Positions 37,652 through 46,440 of a stretch of 64,000 bases of DNA are shown piece after piece. This DNA comes from AWTP1-13 sp033764875 (lineage in GTDB: Bacteria; Pseudomonadota; Alphaproteobacteria; Rhizobiales; Hyphomicrobiaceae), in contig JANRIO010000004.1 in the NCBI GenBank assembly GCA_033764875.1, positions 1 to 64,000 on the forward strand, read 5' to 3'. The stretch's first letter is position 1. Every line of letters starts with the position of its first letter. The notes beneath the pieces were generated by a model. That model was not told where the DNA came from, searched no databases, and saw only the letters and a program-made list of their open reading frames with translations. Made by a program: the position numbers and the translations under genes.

Positions 37652-39034
37652 ATGCAGGAAGAGAGCAAGAGCGACGACACCCCCGAGACGCCGGCGGCCG
37701 GCACGGTGGAGACCCTGGTGCGGCCGGTCGCGGAGGCGCTCGCGCAGGGAGACGGAGCGCAAGCTGCCGATCTCGCGCACTCCCTCTCGCCGCCGGACCT
37801 TGCCTCCCTCCTGCAGCTTCTGGAGGGCGATGCCCGCGTCGCCCTGGTGGCGGCACTGGGTCCGCGCTTCGACCCCGAGGTGCTGCCGGAGCTCGACCGC
37901 AACGTGCGCGACGGGCTGGTGCCGCTGCTGCCGCGGCAGGTGCTGGTCGAGGCCGCCAGCTCGCTCGAGACGGACGACGCGGCCTACCTGCTCGAAGGCC
38001 TGGGCGAGAGGGAGCGGGAGGAGATCCTCTCCGCCATCCCCAAGAGCGACCGCGCCGCGCTCGAGCGCAACCTCGAGTACCCGGAGGAGACGGCCGGCCG
38101 TCTGATGCAGACGGACTTCGTCGCCGTTCCCCCGTTCTGGACCGTCGGGCGCACCATCGACCACATGCGGGAGGCCGAGGACCTGCCCGAGAGCTTCTCG
38201 GACATCTTCGTGGTGGACCCGACCTACCACGTGATCGGCAGCGTCGACCTCTCCCGCCTGTTGCGCACCAAGCGCGAGGTGCGCATCGACGCCATCATGG
38301 AGGAGGGGCGGCACGTGATGCTCGCCACCGAGGACCAGGAGGAGGTCGCGCGCCAGTTCGAGCGCCACGAGCTGCGCTCGGCCCCCGTCGTCGACGCCGA
38401 CCGGCGCCTCGTCGGCGTGGTGACGGTCGACGACGTCGTGGAGGTGATCGAGGAGGAGGCCGACGAGGACCTGCGCCGCCTCTCGGGCGTCGGCGACGAG
38501 AGCATCTCCGACAGCGTGCGCCAGATCGTGCCCGGGCGGTTCTGGTGGCTGTTCGTGAACCTCTTCACGGCCATCCTCGCCTCGGTCGTGATCAAGCAGT
38601 TCGACGCAACAATAGAGCACATGGTGGCGCTGGCCGTGCTGATGCCGATCGTCGCCTCCATGGGCGGCAACGCCGGCACCCAGACCATGACGGTTGCCGT
38701 GCGGGCGCTCGCCACCGGAGAGCTCGGCGCCTTCAACACCATGCGCGTCGTTCTGCGCGAGACGGCGGTCGGCCTCGTCAACGGCCTCGCCTTCGCGCTG
38801 ATCATGGCGGGGATCGTGTTCCTGTGGTTCGGCTCCAACCGGCTGGGCCTCGTCATCGGCTCGGCCATGGTGATAAACCTGCTGGCGGCAGCGCTCGCCG
38901 GCATCTTCATCCCGCTGGGGCTGGAGCGGCTCGGCTTCGACCCGGCGGTCTCCTCCACCGTGTTCGTCACGACCGTGACCGACGTCGTGGGGTTCCTGGC
39001 CTTCCTGGGGCTCGCCACGCTGTGGCTGATGTGA
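37652..39034 (+). CDS. mgtE: MgtE magnesium transporter
   Basis: Mg2+ channel/transporter of the inner membrane, 460 aa. An MgtE_N superhelical domain covers about 30-140 (SLSPPDLASLLQLLEGDARVALV as the typical repeat pattern, split over the helical hairpins). A CBS pair follows at about 145-270 (GRLMQTDFVAVPPFWTVG and EVRIDAIMEEG). Five membrane helices complete the protein, with the pore motif MPIVASMGGNAGTQT. In this family the CBS/N domains sense cytosolic Mg2+ and close the pore. The acidic N-terminus starts MQEESKSDD. It converges on leuA across a shared hairpin. Confidence 0.95.
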   Translation: MQEESKSDDTPETPAAGTVETLVRPVAEALAQGDGAQAADLAHSLSPPDLASLLQLLEGDARVALVAALGPRFDPEVLPELDRNVRDGLVPLLPRQVLVEAASSLETDDAAYLLEGLGEREREEILSAIPKSDRAALERNLEYPEETAGRLMQTDFVAVPPFWTVGRTIDHMREAEDLPESFSDIFVVDPTYHVIGSVDLSRLLRTKREVRIDAIMEEGRHVMLATEDQEEVARQFERHELRSAPVVDADRRLVGVVTVDDVVEVIEEEADEDLRRLSGVGDESISDSVRQIVPGRFWWLFVNLFTAILASVVIKQFDATIEHMVALAVLMPIVASMGGNAGTQTMTVAVRALATGELGAFNTMRVVLRETAVGLVNGLAFALIMAGIVFLWFGSNRLGLVIGSAMVINLLAAALAGIFIPLGLERLGFDPAVSSTVFVTTVTDVVGFLAFLGLATLWLM

Positions 39035-39038
39035 GAAA

Positions 39039-39060
39039 GGCCGGGCGTCGCCGCCCGGCC
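39039..39060. terminator. Shared hairpin between mgtE and leuA
   Basis: GGCCGGGCG-TCGC-CGCCCGGCC, nine-base arms and a four-base loop, lies in the 58-base gap between convergent genes. On the minus strand it is followed by TTTCT, which makes it a fair intrinsic terminator for leuA. For mgtE it lacks a T-run and would act weakly. Confidence 0.65.
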
Positions 39061-39092
39061 TCGCACATGCAATCCGCCCGACGCGTCCGTGC

Positions 39093-40694
39093 TCAGGCGC
39101 TCTGTTGCGCGTGCAGGCGGCCGCGCTTGGCGAGCAGCTTGTTGAGCGCGCCGATGTAGGCCTTGGCGGAGGCCACCATGGTGTCGGGATCGGCCGCGCG
39201 CGCCGTCACCAGCTTGCCCTCGGTCTCGTCCTCCAGCCGCACGGATACCTCGGCCTGAGCGTCGGTGCCCTCGGTCACGGCGTGCACCTGATAGAGGGCG
39301 AGCTTGGCCTTATGCGGGATCAGCTTCATGATGGCGTTGAAGGTGGCGTCGACGGGGCCGTTGCCGGTCGCCTGCACGGTCTGCTGCGTGCCCGCGATGT
39401 CCAGCGTCAGCGTTGCCGACTGCGGGCCGACGGTGCCCGCGATCACGGTCAGGGCCAGCACCTTGATGCGGTCCTGCTGGGTAGCGATCTCCTCGTCGAC
39501 GAGCGCTTCCAGGTCCTCGTCGTAGACGTGCTTCTTGCGGTCGGCGAGCGCCTTGAAGCGGTTGAAGGCATCCTCCAGCGCATTCTCGCCGAGCTCGTAG
39601 CCCATCTCCTTGAGCTTGGAGCGGAAGGCGTTGCGCCCCGAGTGCTTGCCCATCACCAGCGAGGTCTTGGAGACGCCGACGCTCTCGGGCGTCATGATCT
39701 CGTAGGTCTGGGTGTGCTTGAGCATGCCGTCCTGGTGGATGCCGCTCTCGTGCGCGAAAGCATTCCGCCCGACGATGGCCTTGTTGTACTGCACCGGGAA
39801 CGAGGTCGCCGCCGCCACCAGCTTGGAGGCGCGGTTGAGCATGCGGCTCTCGACGCCGACCTCGTAGGGCAGCACGTCGCCGCGCGTCTTGATGGCCATC
39901 ACCACCTCCTCGAGCGCCGCGTTGCCCGCGCGCTCGCCGATGCCGTTGATGGTGCACTCGATCTGGCGCGCACCCGCTCTGACGCCGGCCAGCGAGTTGG
40001 CGACCGCCATGCCGAGATCGTTGTGGCAGTGCACCGAGAAGATCGCCTTGTCCGAGTCCGGCACGTTCTCGCGCACGTGGCGGAACATCTGGAAGTACTC
40101 CTCGGGCGTGGCGTAGCCCACGGTGTCGGGGAGATTGATGGTGGTGGCGCCGGCCCTGATCGCGGTCTCCACGCAGCGGCACAGGTAGTCGAGCTCGGTG
40201 CGGGTCGCATCCTCCGCGCTCCACTCCACGTCCGACACCCACTGGCGGGCGCGGGTGACCTGGAAGTGGATCATCTCCAGCACCTGGGCCTCGCTCTTCT
40301 GCAGCTTGTGCTTCCTGTGCACGGGGCTGGTCGAGAGGAAGGTGTGGATGCGCGGACGCTGGGCGTGCTTCACGGCCTCGCCGGCGCGGTCGATGTCGGC
40401 GGCGCCGGCGCGCGAGAGCCCGGCCACGACCGCCCGCTTGACCTGGCGGGCGATCTCCGACACAGCGGCAAAATCGCCCTCGGAGGCGATGGGAAAGCCG
40501 GCCTCGATGATGTCGACGCCCATGTCGTCGAGGAAGTGGGCGACCTCGAGCTTCTCCTCGAAGGTCATGGTGGCACCCGGGCACTGCTCGCCGTCGCGCA
40601 GCGTGGTGTCGAAGATATAGACGCGGTCGGTGTTGGCGGTCTTCGGGGCGGCGCCGGACGCTGGGTCCTGGGCCGGGGCGGAATGGTCGGTCAT
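39093..40694 (-). CDS. leuA: LeuA, 2-isopropylmalate synthase
   Basis: Condenses acetyl-CoA with 2-oxoisovalerate in the first committed step of leucine synthesis; 533 aa. The TIM barrel starts IFDTTLRDGEQCPGATM (Cys where many homologues have Ser, as in other alphaproteobacteria). The metal-binding HCHNDLGMAVAN follows, then ECTINGIGERAGNAALEE and NAFAHESGIHQDGM. The C-terminal leucine-binding regulatory domain (about 400-533) is present, so feedback inhibition is expected. A first 20 or so residues (PAQDPASGAAPKT) form an extension. The 278 bases upstream hold a leucine-rich candidate leader peptide (40804-40887), suggesting attenuation. Confidence 0.95.
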   Translation of the reverse strand: MTDHSAPAQDPASGAAPKTANTDRVYIFDTTLRDGEQCPGATMTFEEKLEVAHFLDDMGVDIIEAGFPIASEGDFAAVSEIARQVKRAVVAGLSRAGAADIDRAGEAVKHAQRPRIHTFLSTSPVHRKHKLQKSEAQVLEMIHFQVTRARQWVSDVEWSAEDATRTELDYLCRCVETAIRAGATTINLPDTVGYATPEEYFQMFRHVRENVPDSDKAIFSVHCHNDLGMAVANSLAGVRAGARQIECTINGIGERAGNAALEEVVMAIKTRGDVLPYEVGVESRMLNRASKLVAAATSFPVQYNKAIVGRNAFAHESGIHQDGMLKHTQTYEIMTPESVGVSKTSLVMGKHSGRNAFRSKLKEMGYELGENALEDAFNRFKALADRKKHVYDEDLEALVDEEIATQQDRIKVLALTVIAGTVGPQSATLTLDIAGTQQTVQATGNGPVDATFNAIMKLIPHKAKLALYQVHAVTEGTDAQAEVSVRLEDETEGKLVTARAADPDTMVASAKAYIGALNKLLAKRGRLHAQQSA

Positions 40695-40803
40695 GTGCTG
40701 TCCTCGTCGGGCCGGGCGCCTAGCGCGCTCACCGGCTGGGATCTCTGCCGCTGGTGGAACTCGTCACCCCTGAACCCACCGCCTCGTGCGAGGCCGCGCC
40801 GGC

Positions 40804-40887
40804 TCAGGGGCAGGTAAGCAGAAGGAGGGGCAGGCGCGGCAGGTCGCGGCCGGAAACACATCCGTCCGTCGACAAAGCTGCAGACAT
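40804..40887 (-). CDS. Candidate leuA leader peptide (leucine-rich)
   Basis: A 27-residue open reading frame starting MSAALSTDG and ending DLPRLPLLLLTCP. It holds seven Leu, six of them in the last 12 residues, encoded by CTG, CTC and CTT. It ends 109 bases upstream of leuA. Its stop lies at the start of a stem-forming stretch in which CCCCTGA pairs with TCAGGGG around an inner GCCTC-GCAC-GAGGC hairpin. This is the organisation of a leucine attenuator. Against it: the ribosome-binding site is weak and no clear T-run terminator follows. An in-frame GTG 18 bases upstream is an alternative start. Confidence 0.5.
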   Translation of the reverse strand: MSAALSTDGCVSGRDLPRLPLLLLTCP

Positions 40888-40972
40888 GGAGCGCGAATGG
40901 CTCACGGGCGCCGCTCGATAAGAGACAAGAGACCTCCAGTAAGCCCGAGGGCCGGCCCGAAGGCAAGCGGTT

Positions 40973-42115
40973 TCAAGGCCGTGGCGCCGGGCCGCCGCCC
41001 CTGGCCACCGCCTCCAGGCGGCCGATGGCCCCGAGGATGAACGACTTGCGGTCGAGATTGAGGCTGTCGGCATCGGCCTTCTCGCGCACCAGCGCCTCCC
41101 ACAGCTCGGCCCAGCGGGGCAAGGCCTCGGGGGCGATCAGGCGGCCGGCGAGCTGCGATTCGGCCCCGTCCGCCGCGCCGGCGGCCCGGGCATGGACGAG
41201 CCGGGCCAGCGTCTCGAGCAGCAGCTCGACGAAGCTCGTGAAGCGCTCCTCGTGCTGCGCCTGCGCCATGCCGTCGGAAAGGGTGTGGACTGCCGCCCAG
41301 TCGACCTTGGGCAGCAGGGCAAAGATGCGCTCCACATCCGCCCAGAGCTCGAGCCCGCCGCCGGCGAAGAGTTGCAGCGCCCGCCGCACGCTGCCGCCCG
41401 ATAGCTGCACCAGGCGCTCCCAGTCGTCGGGCTTGGGCCCGTCCTTCTCGGCCGCGAGAAGGGCCGCCGACACCGCGCGCCTGAGATCGGGGGGGGCCAA
41501 CGGCCGCAGGTCGAGACGGCGGCAGCGCGAGCGGATGGTAGGCAGAAGCCTGCCGGGCTCCGACGAGATCAGGATGAACAGCGCGCGCGGCGGCGGCTCC
41601 TCCAGCGACTTGAGGAGGGCGTTGGCCGCATTGACGTTGAGGTCGTCGGCCGTGTCGACGATGACGAGGCGCCACTGGCCCTCGCCTCCGGTCAGCCCGA
41701 GAAACGACTTGAGCCGGCGAACCTCGTCGACCGGCAGCGTGGTGGCAAAGCGCTTGGCCTTGGCATCCCACGGCCGGCGCAGCACCAGGAGGCCGGGGTG
41801 GGCTTGGGCAAGGATCTGGCGGGCGGCGGCAGTCTCGTCCGGCACGCCAAGGCTGTCGCCGAACGGATCGCGCTCCTCGGGCGCCGCCAGCGCGTGGCGG
41901 GCAAGACGATAGGCGAGCGTCGCCTTGCCGATGCCCTCGGGTCCCGACAGCAGCCAGCCGTGATGCATGCGGCCACTGGCAAAGGCGCGGGCGAGCTCGC
42001 GCTCGGCAGCGGCGTGGCCGAACAGATCGCGGGTCTCGCGCGGATGCGGGAAGCCCTCGAGCCGGTCGGATTCCGGCTGGGCCTCGATCTCCTGCAGGAC
42101 GGGGGCACGCGCCAT
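40973..42115 (-). CDS. holB: HolB, DNA polymerase III delta' subunit
   Basis: Clamp-loader subunit delta', 380 aa, which helps open and load the sliding clamp at the replication fork. The AAA+ P-loop is GPEGIGKATLAYRLARHAL. RLVIVDTADDLNVNAANALLKSLEEPP and the sensor/arginine-finger-like SSEPGRLLPTIRSRC follow, and the C-terminal collar is helical. The four-Cys zinc module seen in E. coli delta' is not evident. The start shares one base with the tmk stop (TGATG), so the two are translationally coupled, a common tmk-holB pairing. Confidence 0.93.
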   Translation of the reverse strand: MARAPVLQEIEAQPESDRLEGFPHPRETRDLFGHAAAERELARAFASGRMHHGWLLSGPEGIGKATLAYRLARHALAAPEERDPFGDSLGVPDETAAARQILAQAHPGLLVLRRPWDAKAKRFATTLPVDEVRRLKSFLGLTGGEGQWRLVIVDTADDLNVNAANALLKSLEEPPPRALFILISSEPGRLLPTIRSRCRRLDLRPLAPPDLRRAVSAALLAAEKDGPKPDDWERLVQLSGGSVRRALQLFAGGGLELWADVERIFALLPKVDWAAVHTLSDGMAQAQHEERFTSFVELLLETLARLVHARAAGAADGAESQLAGRLIAPEALPRWAELWEALVREKADADSLNLDRKSFILGAIGRLEAVARGGGPAPRP

Positions 42116-42771
42116 CAGTGGACCGCCACCGCAAAGCGCTGCCGCACGAGCTCCCAGATCCGATCGGCGATGGCATCGACGGGGGCGGAGGCGTCGAGGC
42201 TGACGCAGCGGCGCGGGTCCGCCGCGGCGATGGCGAGATAGCCCTGACGCAGGCGCTCGTGGAAGGCCAGCGCGCGGCCCTCGAAGGGATCGATCTCGGT
42301 CCCTTCCACCGCCTCGCGGCGCCGCGTCGCCCGCGCTAGCCCCGTGCGCGCATCGATGTCGAGGATGAACGTGGCATCGGGGGCGGACTGGGCCACGACC
42401 AGCCCCTCCAGCATGGCGAGCGCGGCGTCCGGAACGCCGCCGGCGGCGCCCTGGTAGGCCCGCGTCGAATCCGAGAAGCGGTCGCAAATCACCCAGCGGC
42501 CGGCCGCCAGCGCCGGCCGGATGGTGGCCTCGAGATGGTCGGCGCGGGCGGCGTAGAACAGCAGCGCCTCCGCGATCGGCGGGTGCGGGGCGAGCGTGCC
42601 GCCGAGCAGGATGCCGCGGATCTGCTCGGCAAAGGGCGAGCCGCCGGGCTCGCGCGTCAGCAGCACGTCCAGGCCAGCCCCGCGCAGGCGCTCGGCAAGG
42701 CGCCGCGCCTGGGTCGACTTGCCCGACCCCTCGCCGCCCTCGAAGGTGATGAAACGCCCCGCTGCAGCCAT
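42115..42771 (-). CDS. tmk: Tmk, thymidylate kinase
   Basis: Phosphorylates dTMP to dTDP; 218 aa from the ATG at 42771. The P-loop is FITFEGGEGSGKSTQARRLA. The DRY-like motif is CDRFSDSTRAYQGAAGG, and the LTREPGGSPFAE segment binds the nucleotide. An in-frame ATG at 42783 (MAGCMAAAGRF) is an equally possible start; the choice changes only four residues. The gene is the middle of a tight set: D,D-carboxypeptidase, tmk, holB. Its stop overlaps holB by one base. Confidence 0.93.
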   Translation of the reverse strand: MAAAGRFITFEGGEGSGKSTQARRLAERLRGAGLDVLLTREPGGSPFAEQIRGILLGGTLAPHPPIAEALLFYAARADHLEATIRPALAAGRWVICDRFSDSTRAYQGAAGGVPDAALAMLEGLVVAQSAPDATFILDIDARTGLARATRRREAVEGTEIDPFEGRALAFHERLRQGYLAIAAADPRRCVSLDASAPVDAIADRIWELVRQRFAVAVH

Positions 42772-42815
42772 GCAGCCTGCCATCCTGCTTGCCAGACCGA
42801 CGGCCGCGCGCGCCG

Positions 42816-44006
42816 TCACGGAACCCAGCGGGTGGCCAAATGCAGAAGCGAGTCAAGCCCCCGCCACCAGAGCGGGCCGGGGCCCACGTCCTCGGCCACG
42901 TGCAGGGGCACCTCGAGCGAGGCATCCTGCGCGCTCGTCACGCGCAATACGGCGATCTGGTCGCCCCGCTTCAGCGGCGGCTTCAGCGGACCGGTGTAGT
43001 AGATGCGGCCCGTGAACCTCTGCCCGCCCGCCGCACGCGGCACCAGCAGCGTAATTTCGCCCGGCCCCTTGACCGGCACCGTCAGCCGGTCGGCGCCCCA
43101 GACGCGCAGCCGCCCGATCTCGTCGTCGGCCTCGAACAGGCGCGCCTCCGTGAAGCTGCGGAAGCCCCACTCGAGAAGCTTGCGCGCCTCGTCGCGGCGC
43201 TCCTCCATGGTGGCGAGCCCGTTGACGACGACGATCAGCCGCCGCCCGTCCTGAAGGGCCGAACCGACGAGGCCGTAGCCCGCCTCCTTGAGGTGCCCGG
43301 TCTTGAGGCCGTCGGCCCCGGGCACGAGCCCCAACAGCGGATTGCGGTTGACGAAGCGGGTCTTGCGCCAGGTGTAGTCGCGCATGGCGAAGAGGGCGTA
43401 GTGCTCGGGATAGGTGCGGATCAGATGCCGCGCCAGCACGGCGAGCTCCTTGGCCGTCATCTGGTGCTCCGCCTGGAACAGGCCTGTGGCGTTGCGGAAC
43501 ACCGACTTCCTGAGCCCGATGGCGCGCGCCTCCTCGGTCATGCGCTTGGCGAAGTTGGCCTCCGTGCCCGACATGTTCTCGGCGATGCAGATGGCGGCGT
43601 CGTTGCCCGACTGCACCACGATGCCCTTGATCAGCTCGTCGAGCGGCAGGCGCGTGCCGGGCGGCACCTGCATGGCCGAGGCGCCGGCTGCGGCCCCGCC
43701 GCGGCGGGTCGCGCTCTCGGTCATGAGGAAGAGCTGGTCCTCCTTCACCTCGCCCTTGCGCATGGCCTTGAACACGACGGCGAGCAGCATGAGCTTGCTC
43801 ATGCTCGCCGGGTACATCATGTCGTTGCCATTGCGCTGGAACAGGATGCCGCCGCTCTCGGCGTCCATGAGAACGGCCTGGTGGGCCTTGGTCGCGATCT
43901 CGCCCTGCGCCAGCGCGCGCAGGGTGGAAAGGCCCAGGGCCGAGGCGAGGACGCAGAGCAGCGTCAGCATTCCCATCGCCTGCCTGGCGATGCTCCGAGC
44001 GCGCAT
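42816..44006 (-). CDS. Serine-type D-alanyl-D-alanine carboxypeptidase (PBP5/DacA-like)
   Basis: Low-molecular-weight penicillin-binding protein that trims pentapeptides in peptidoglycan; 396 aa. The signal peptide covers about 1-34 (MGMLTLLCVLASALGLS to RALAQG). The active-site motifs are S68-M-S-K71 (YPASMSKLM), SGN (VVQSGNDAAI) and KTG (GLKTGHLKEAGYG). A PBP5_C-like beta domain follows from about 285, then a C-terminal amphipathic stretch (LWWRGLDSLLHLATRWV) that may attach the protein to the membrane. GGGGAGAG precedes the ATG at 44006. In this group it commonly precedes tmk. Confidence 0.93.
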   Translation of the reverse strand: MRARSIARQAMGMLTLLCVLASALGLSTLRALAQGEIATKAHQAVLMDAESGGILFQRNGNDMMYPASMSKLMLLAVVFKAMRKGEVKEDQLFLMTESATRRGGAAAGASAMQVPPGTRLPLDELIKGIVVQSGNDAAICIAENMSGTEANFAKRMTEEARAIGLRKSVFRNATGLFQAEHQMTAKELAVLARHLIRTYPEHYALFAMRDYTWRKTRFVNRNPLLGLVPGADGLKTGHLKEAGYGLVGSALQDGRRLIVVVNGLATMEERRDEARKLLEWGFRSFTEARLFEADDEIGRLRVWGADRLTVPVKGPGEITLLVPRAAGGQRFTGRIYYTGPLKPPLKRGDQIAVLRVTSAQDASLEVPLHVAEDVGPGPLWWRGLDSLLHLATRWVP

Positions 44007-44105
44007 GGTCTCTCCCCGATTGCCTGCCAAGTCCGAGAACGCAAGGACAACCGACCCCGGACTAATGGTACGGGCTCGCCCACGTGTCAACGCGAGGCTG
44101 CAAGC

Positions 44106-44714
44106 TCAACGGCTGCCGAGGGACATCATGGGGCCGAAGCCCGGGCGATACCATGGCTGGCTGGCGAGAAAGCGCCGCTCGTGGCTGTCGTCGCCGCTGA
44201 GCGGAGCGCGGCCGGCGTAGCGCACGCGCACGCGCGCAAGCCCCCTGCCCTCGTAGCCCAGGAGGCGGGCGGACGCCTTGGACAGGTCGATCAGACGGCT
44301 CTTCACGTAGGGGCCACGGTCGTTGATTCGGACCAGGATGGTGCGGCCGTTGTCGAGGTTGGTGACATAGGCGTAGCTGGGCAGCGGCAGCGTCGGGTGC
44401 GCGGCCGACAGCGCCATCATGTCGAACACCTCGCCGTTGGCCGTGCGCCGGCCGTGGAAATCCTCCGAGTAGAACGACCCCTGCCCGACCTCGTCGTAGT
44501 CGGGCTGCTCGCGCGGCACGAAGGTCTGTCCGTCGATGGTGTAGGGGTTGCCGAGCTTGTAGCGCCCGCCGCCCTTCGGCACCGGCTCGCCGAGCGCAAC
44601 CACGCGGGGGCTGGCCTTGCCGTAGCGGCCTTCGGTGGAGCAGCCGCTGCCGACGGCAACGAGCGCGGCAATGGCGCAAAGGGCGCAGATCCGCCAATGC
44701 GGCAGCAAGGACAT
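44106..44714 (-). CDS. rlpA: RlpA-family septal ring lytic transglycosylase
   Basis: Lipoprotein of the RlpA family, 202 aa. The hydrophobic signal ends in a lipobox-like VAVGSGC near residue 25. The double-psi beta-barrel domain (about 75-165) includes GQGSFYSEDFHGRRTANGEVF, HPTLPLPSYAYVTNL and RINDRGPYVKSRLIDLSKAS. The conserved Glu, His and Asp residues of this fold are present. There is no SPOR domain, so binding to denuded septal glycan is not assured. The start at 44714 (MSLLPHWRIC) gives the signal peptide the usual length. It lies 99 bases upstream of the D,D-carboxypeptidase gene on the same strand; both act on peptidoglycan. Confidence 0.9.
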   Translation of the reverse strand: MSLLPHWRICALCAIAALVAVGSGCSTEGRYGKASPRVVALGEPVPKGGGRYKLGNPYTIDGQTFVPREQPDYDEVGQGSFYSEDFHGRRTANGEVFDMMALSAAHPTLPLPSYAYVTNLDNGRTILVRINDRGPYVKSRLIDLSKASARLLGYEGRGLARVRVRYAGRAPLSGDDSHERRFLASQPWYRPGFGPMMSLGSR

Positions 44715-44877
44715 GGGGCGTGTCTCGTAAGCAGCACAGGATCGAGAGCCGCAGCCGGTGGGGCCGCAACGCTTCAATTTGCCATCGCCGCGTAAGGGAT
44801 CGGTTAACGCAGCCGCATGGCCGAAGCATGGACCCGACGTGGCAGCGCCGCGGCTGGCGCGGCGCGCGGGATCGGTC

Positions 44878-46077
44878 TCAGGCCTTCAGGTTCGACCAGG
44901 CGCGCAGGCGCCGGACGGCCTCCTGCATGTCGGCGTGCGTGCCGGCGTAGCTGAATCGCAGGAAGCTGTGGCCGCGCGCCTCGTCGAAGTCCAGCCCCGG
45001 AGTGGCGGCCACGCCCGCCTCGGCCAGGATCTCGCGGCTGAGGGCGGCGCTGTCGGCGGTCAGATCCGAGACGTCGCAGTAGAGATAGAAGGCGCCGTCC
45101 GCGGGCACGATCTTGCGGAAGCCGGCCTTCGGCAGCTCGGCGAGCAGCAGGTCCCGGTTGGTCCGATAGACCTGCTTGTTGGCCTCAAGCTCCTCGGTCG
45201 CCTCGAAGGCGGCGAGCGCTGCCACCTGGGAGATGCCGGGCGGGGAGATGTAGAGGTTCTGCGCCAGCCGCTCGAGCGGCCGCACCAGCGGCTCCGGCAC
45301 GACGATCCAGCCGACCCGCCAGCCGGTCATCGAGAAGTACTTCGAGAAGCTGTTGATGACGATGGCCTCGGGAGCAACCGCGAGGGCCGTCTCGGCGGCC
45401 GCCTCGTAGGTCAGCCCGTGGTAGATCTCGTCCGAGATCAGCCACATGCGGTTGCGCCGGCAGGCTGCGGCGAGCTCCGCCAGGCGCGGCCGGTCGAGCA
45501 TGGTGCCGGTCGGGTTGGCAGGGCTTGCCACCAGCAGGCCCTCGGCCCCCTCGGCGGCGGCGGCGTCGATCTGGGCCGCCGTCGGCATCCAGCGCGAGGC
45601 GGCATCCGTGCCGAGAAGGCAGGGCACCTGGCCGAGCGCGGTCAGGATGTGCCGGTAGCAGGGGTAGCCGGGCGAGGGCAGCAAGACCTTGGCGCCGACG
45701 TCGAACAGCGCCAGGAACGACAGCACGAAGCCCGCCGAGGAGCCCGCCGTGACCACCACGCGGGAGGGATCGACGGCAACGCCGTACCACTGCTGATAGT
45801 GCCGGGCGATGCGCTCGCGCAATGCGGGCATTCCAAGCGATGCCGTGTAGCCCATCTTGTCGTGCGGCAGCGCGCGCGCGACGGCCTCGAGCGCCAGGCG
45901 CGGCGCCGGCGTGCCCGGCTGGCCGACCTCCATGTGAATGATGCTCTCGCCGGCTGCCTCGCGGCCGGCGGCAGCCTCCATCACATCCATGACGCGGAAC
46001 GATGGGATGCCGCCGCGCCGGGACGGCGCGCGGGGCAACAGGACCACTGCCCCGCTCTCGGGCTTGCGTGCGACCAT
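44878..46077 (-). CDS. Class I/II PLP-dependent aminotransferase (AspC-like)
   Basis: Cytosolic aminotransferase, 399 aa. Family features are IIHMEVGQPGTPAPR, VVVTAGSSAGFVLSF, SPANPTGTML with the conserved Asn, the DEIYHGLTYE aspartate loop and the PLP lysine in NSFSKYFSMTGWRVGW. The C-terminal SFLRFSYAG holds the carboxylate-binding Arg. Substrate specificity (aspartate, alanine or aromatic amino acids) cannot be told from sequence alone. I use the ATG at 46077 (MVARKPESGAVVLLP); the following 20 residues are the usual start of the fold. It is divergent from the M48 protease. Confidence 0.9.
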   Translation of the reverse strand: MVARKPESGAVVLLPRAPSRRGGIPSFRVMDVMEAAAGREAAGESIIHMEVGQPGTPAPRLALEAVARALPHDKMGYTASLGMPALRERIARHYQQWYGVAVDPSRVVVTAGSSAGFVLSFLALFDVGAKVLLPSPGYPCYRHILTALGQVPCLLGTDAASRWMPTAAQIDAAAAEGAEGLLVASPANPTGTMLDRPRLAELAAACRRNRMWLISDEIYHGLTYEAAAETALAVAPEAIVINSFSKYFSMTGWRVGWIVVPEPLVRPLERLAQNLYISPPGISQVAALAAFEATEELEANKQVYRTNRDLLLAELPKAGFRKIVPADGAFYLYCDVSDLTADSAALSREILAEAGVAATPGLDFDEARGHSFLRFSYAGTHADMQEAVRRLRAWSNLKA

Positions 46078-46440
46078 TCCGGAATTCCTTCGTCCGCGGC
46101 GATGCGCCGACCGGCCTAGCACAGGCATCGCCGCCGATCCGCCATGTTTGGCCGATTGCCTGGGGATTGCTCCCCTGCCGCTTCGCAGACACGAGGTTGT
46201 TGGTTGGCACCCCGCCGGCTGGGACCTTATAGTCCGGCGCATTCGAGTTGGCTGTCAACCTCGAGCCTGCCACGGTTTGCGCACCTGCTTCAGGAGAGCT
46301 GCGGGCGCGAGGCGGCGGCTCTGCCGAGACGGGCTCGGCGGAGAGGATTGGCGGACACCCGCCGGCCGAGTGGACGTGAAGCGAATGCGGTCGGGAGGGC
46401 AGCAGGCCCGAGCACGACTGCCAATGGAGAGACGACCCGC
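46078..46440. other. Divergent control region before the M48 protease
   Basis: 363 bases with no supportable gene between the divergent aminotransferase and M48 protease genes. It holds the plus-strand promoter candidate at 46204-46232 and a leader of about 200 bases. No conserved RNA structure was recognised. Confidence 0.45.
46204..46232 (+). promoter_or_regulatory. Candidate sigma-70 promoter of the M48 protease gene
   Basis: TTGGCA (46204-46209), a 17-base spacer and TTATAG (46227-46232). Both boxes match the housekeeping consensus well and the spacing is optimal. It lies about 210 bases before the GTG start. Confidence 0.55.
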
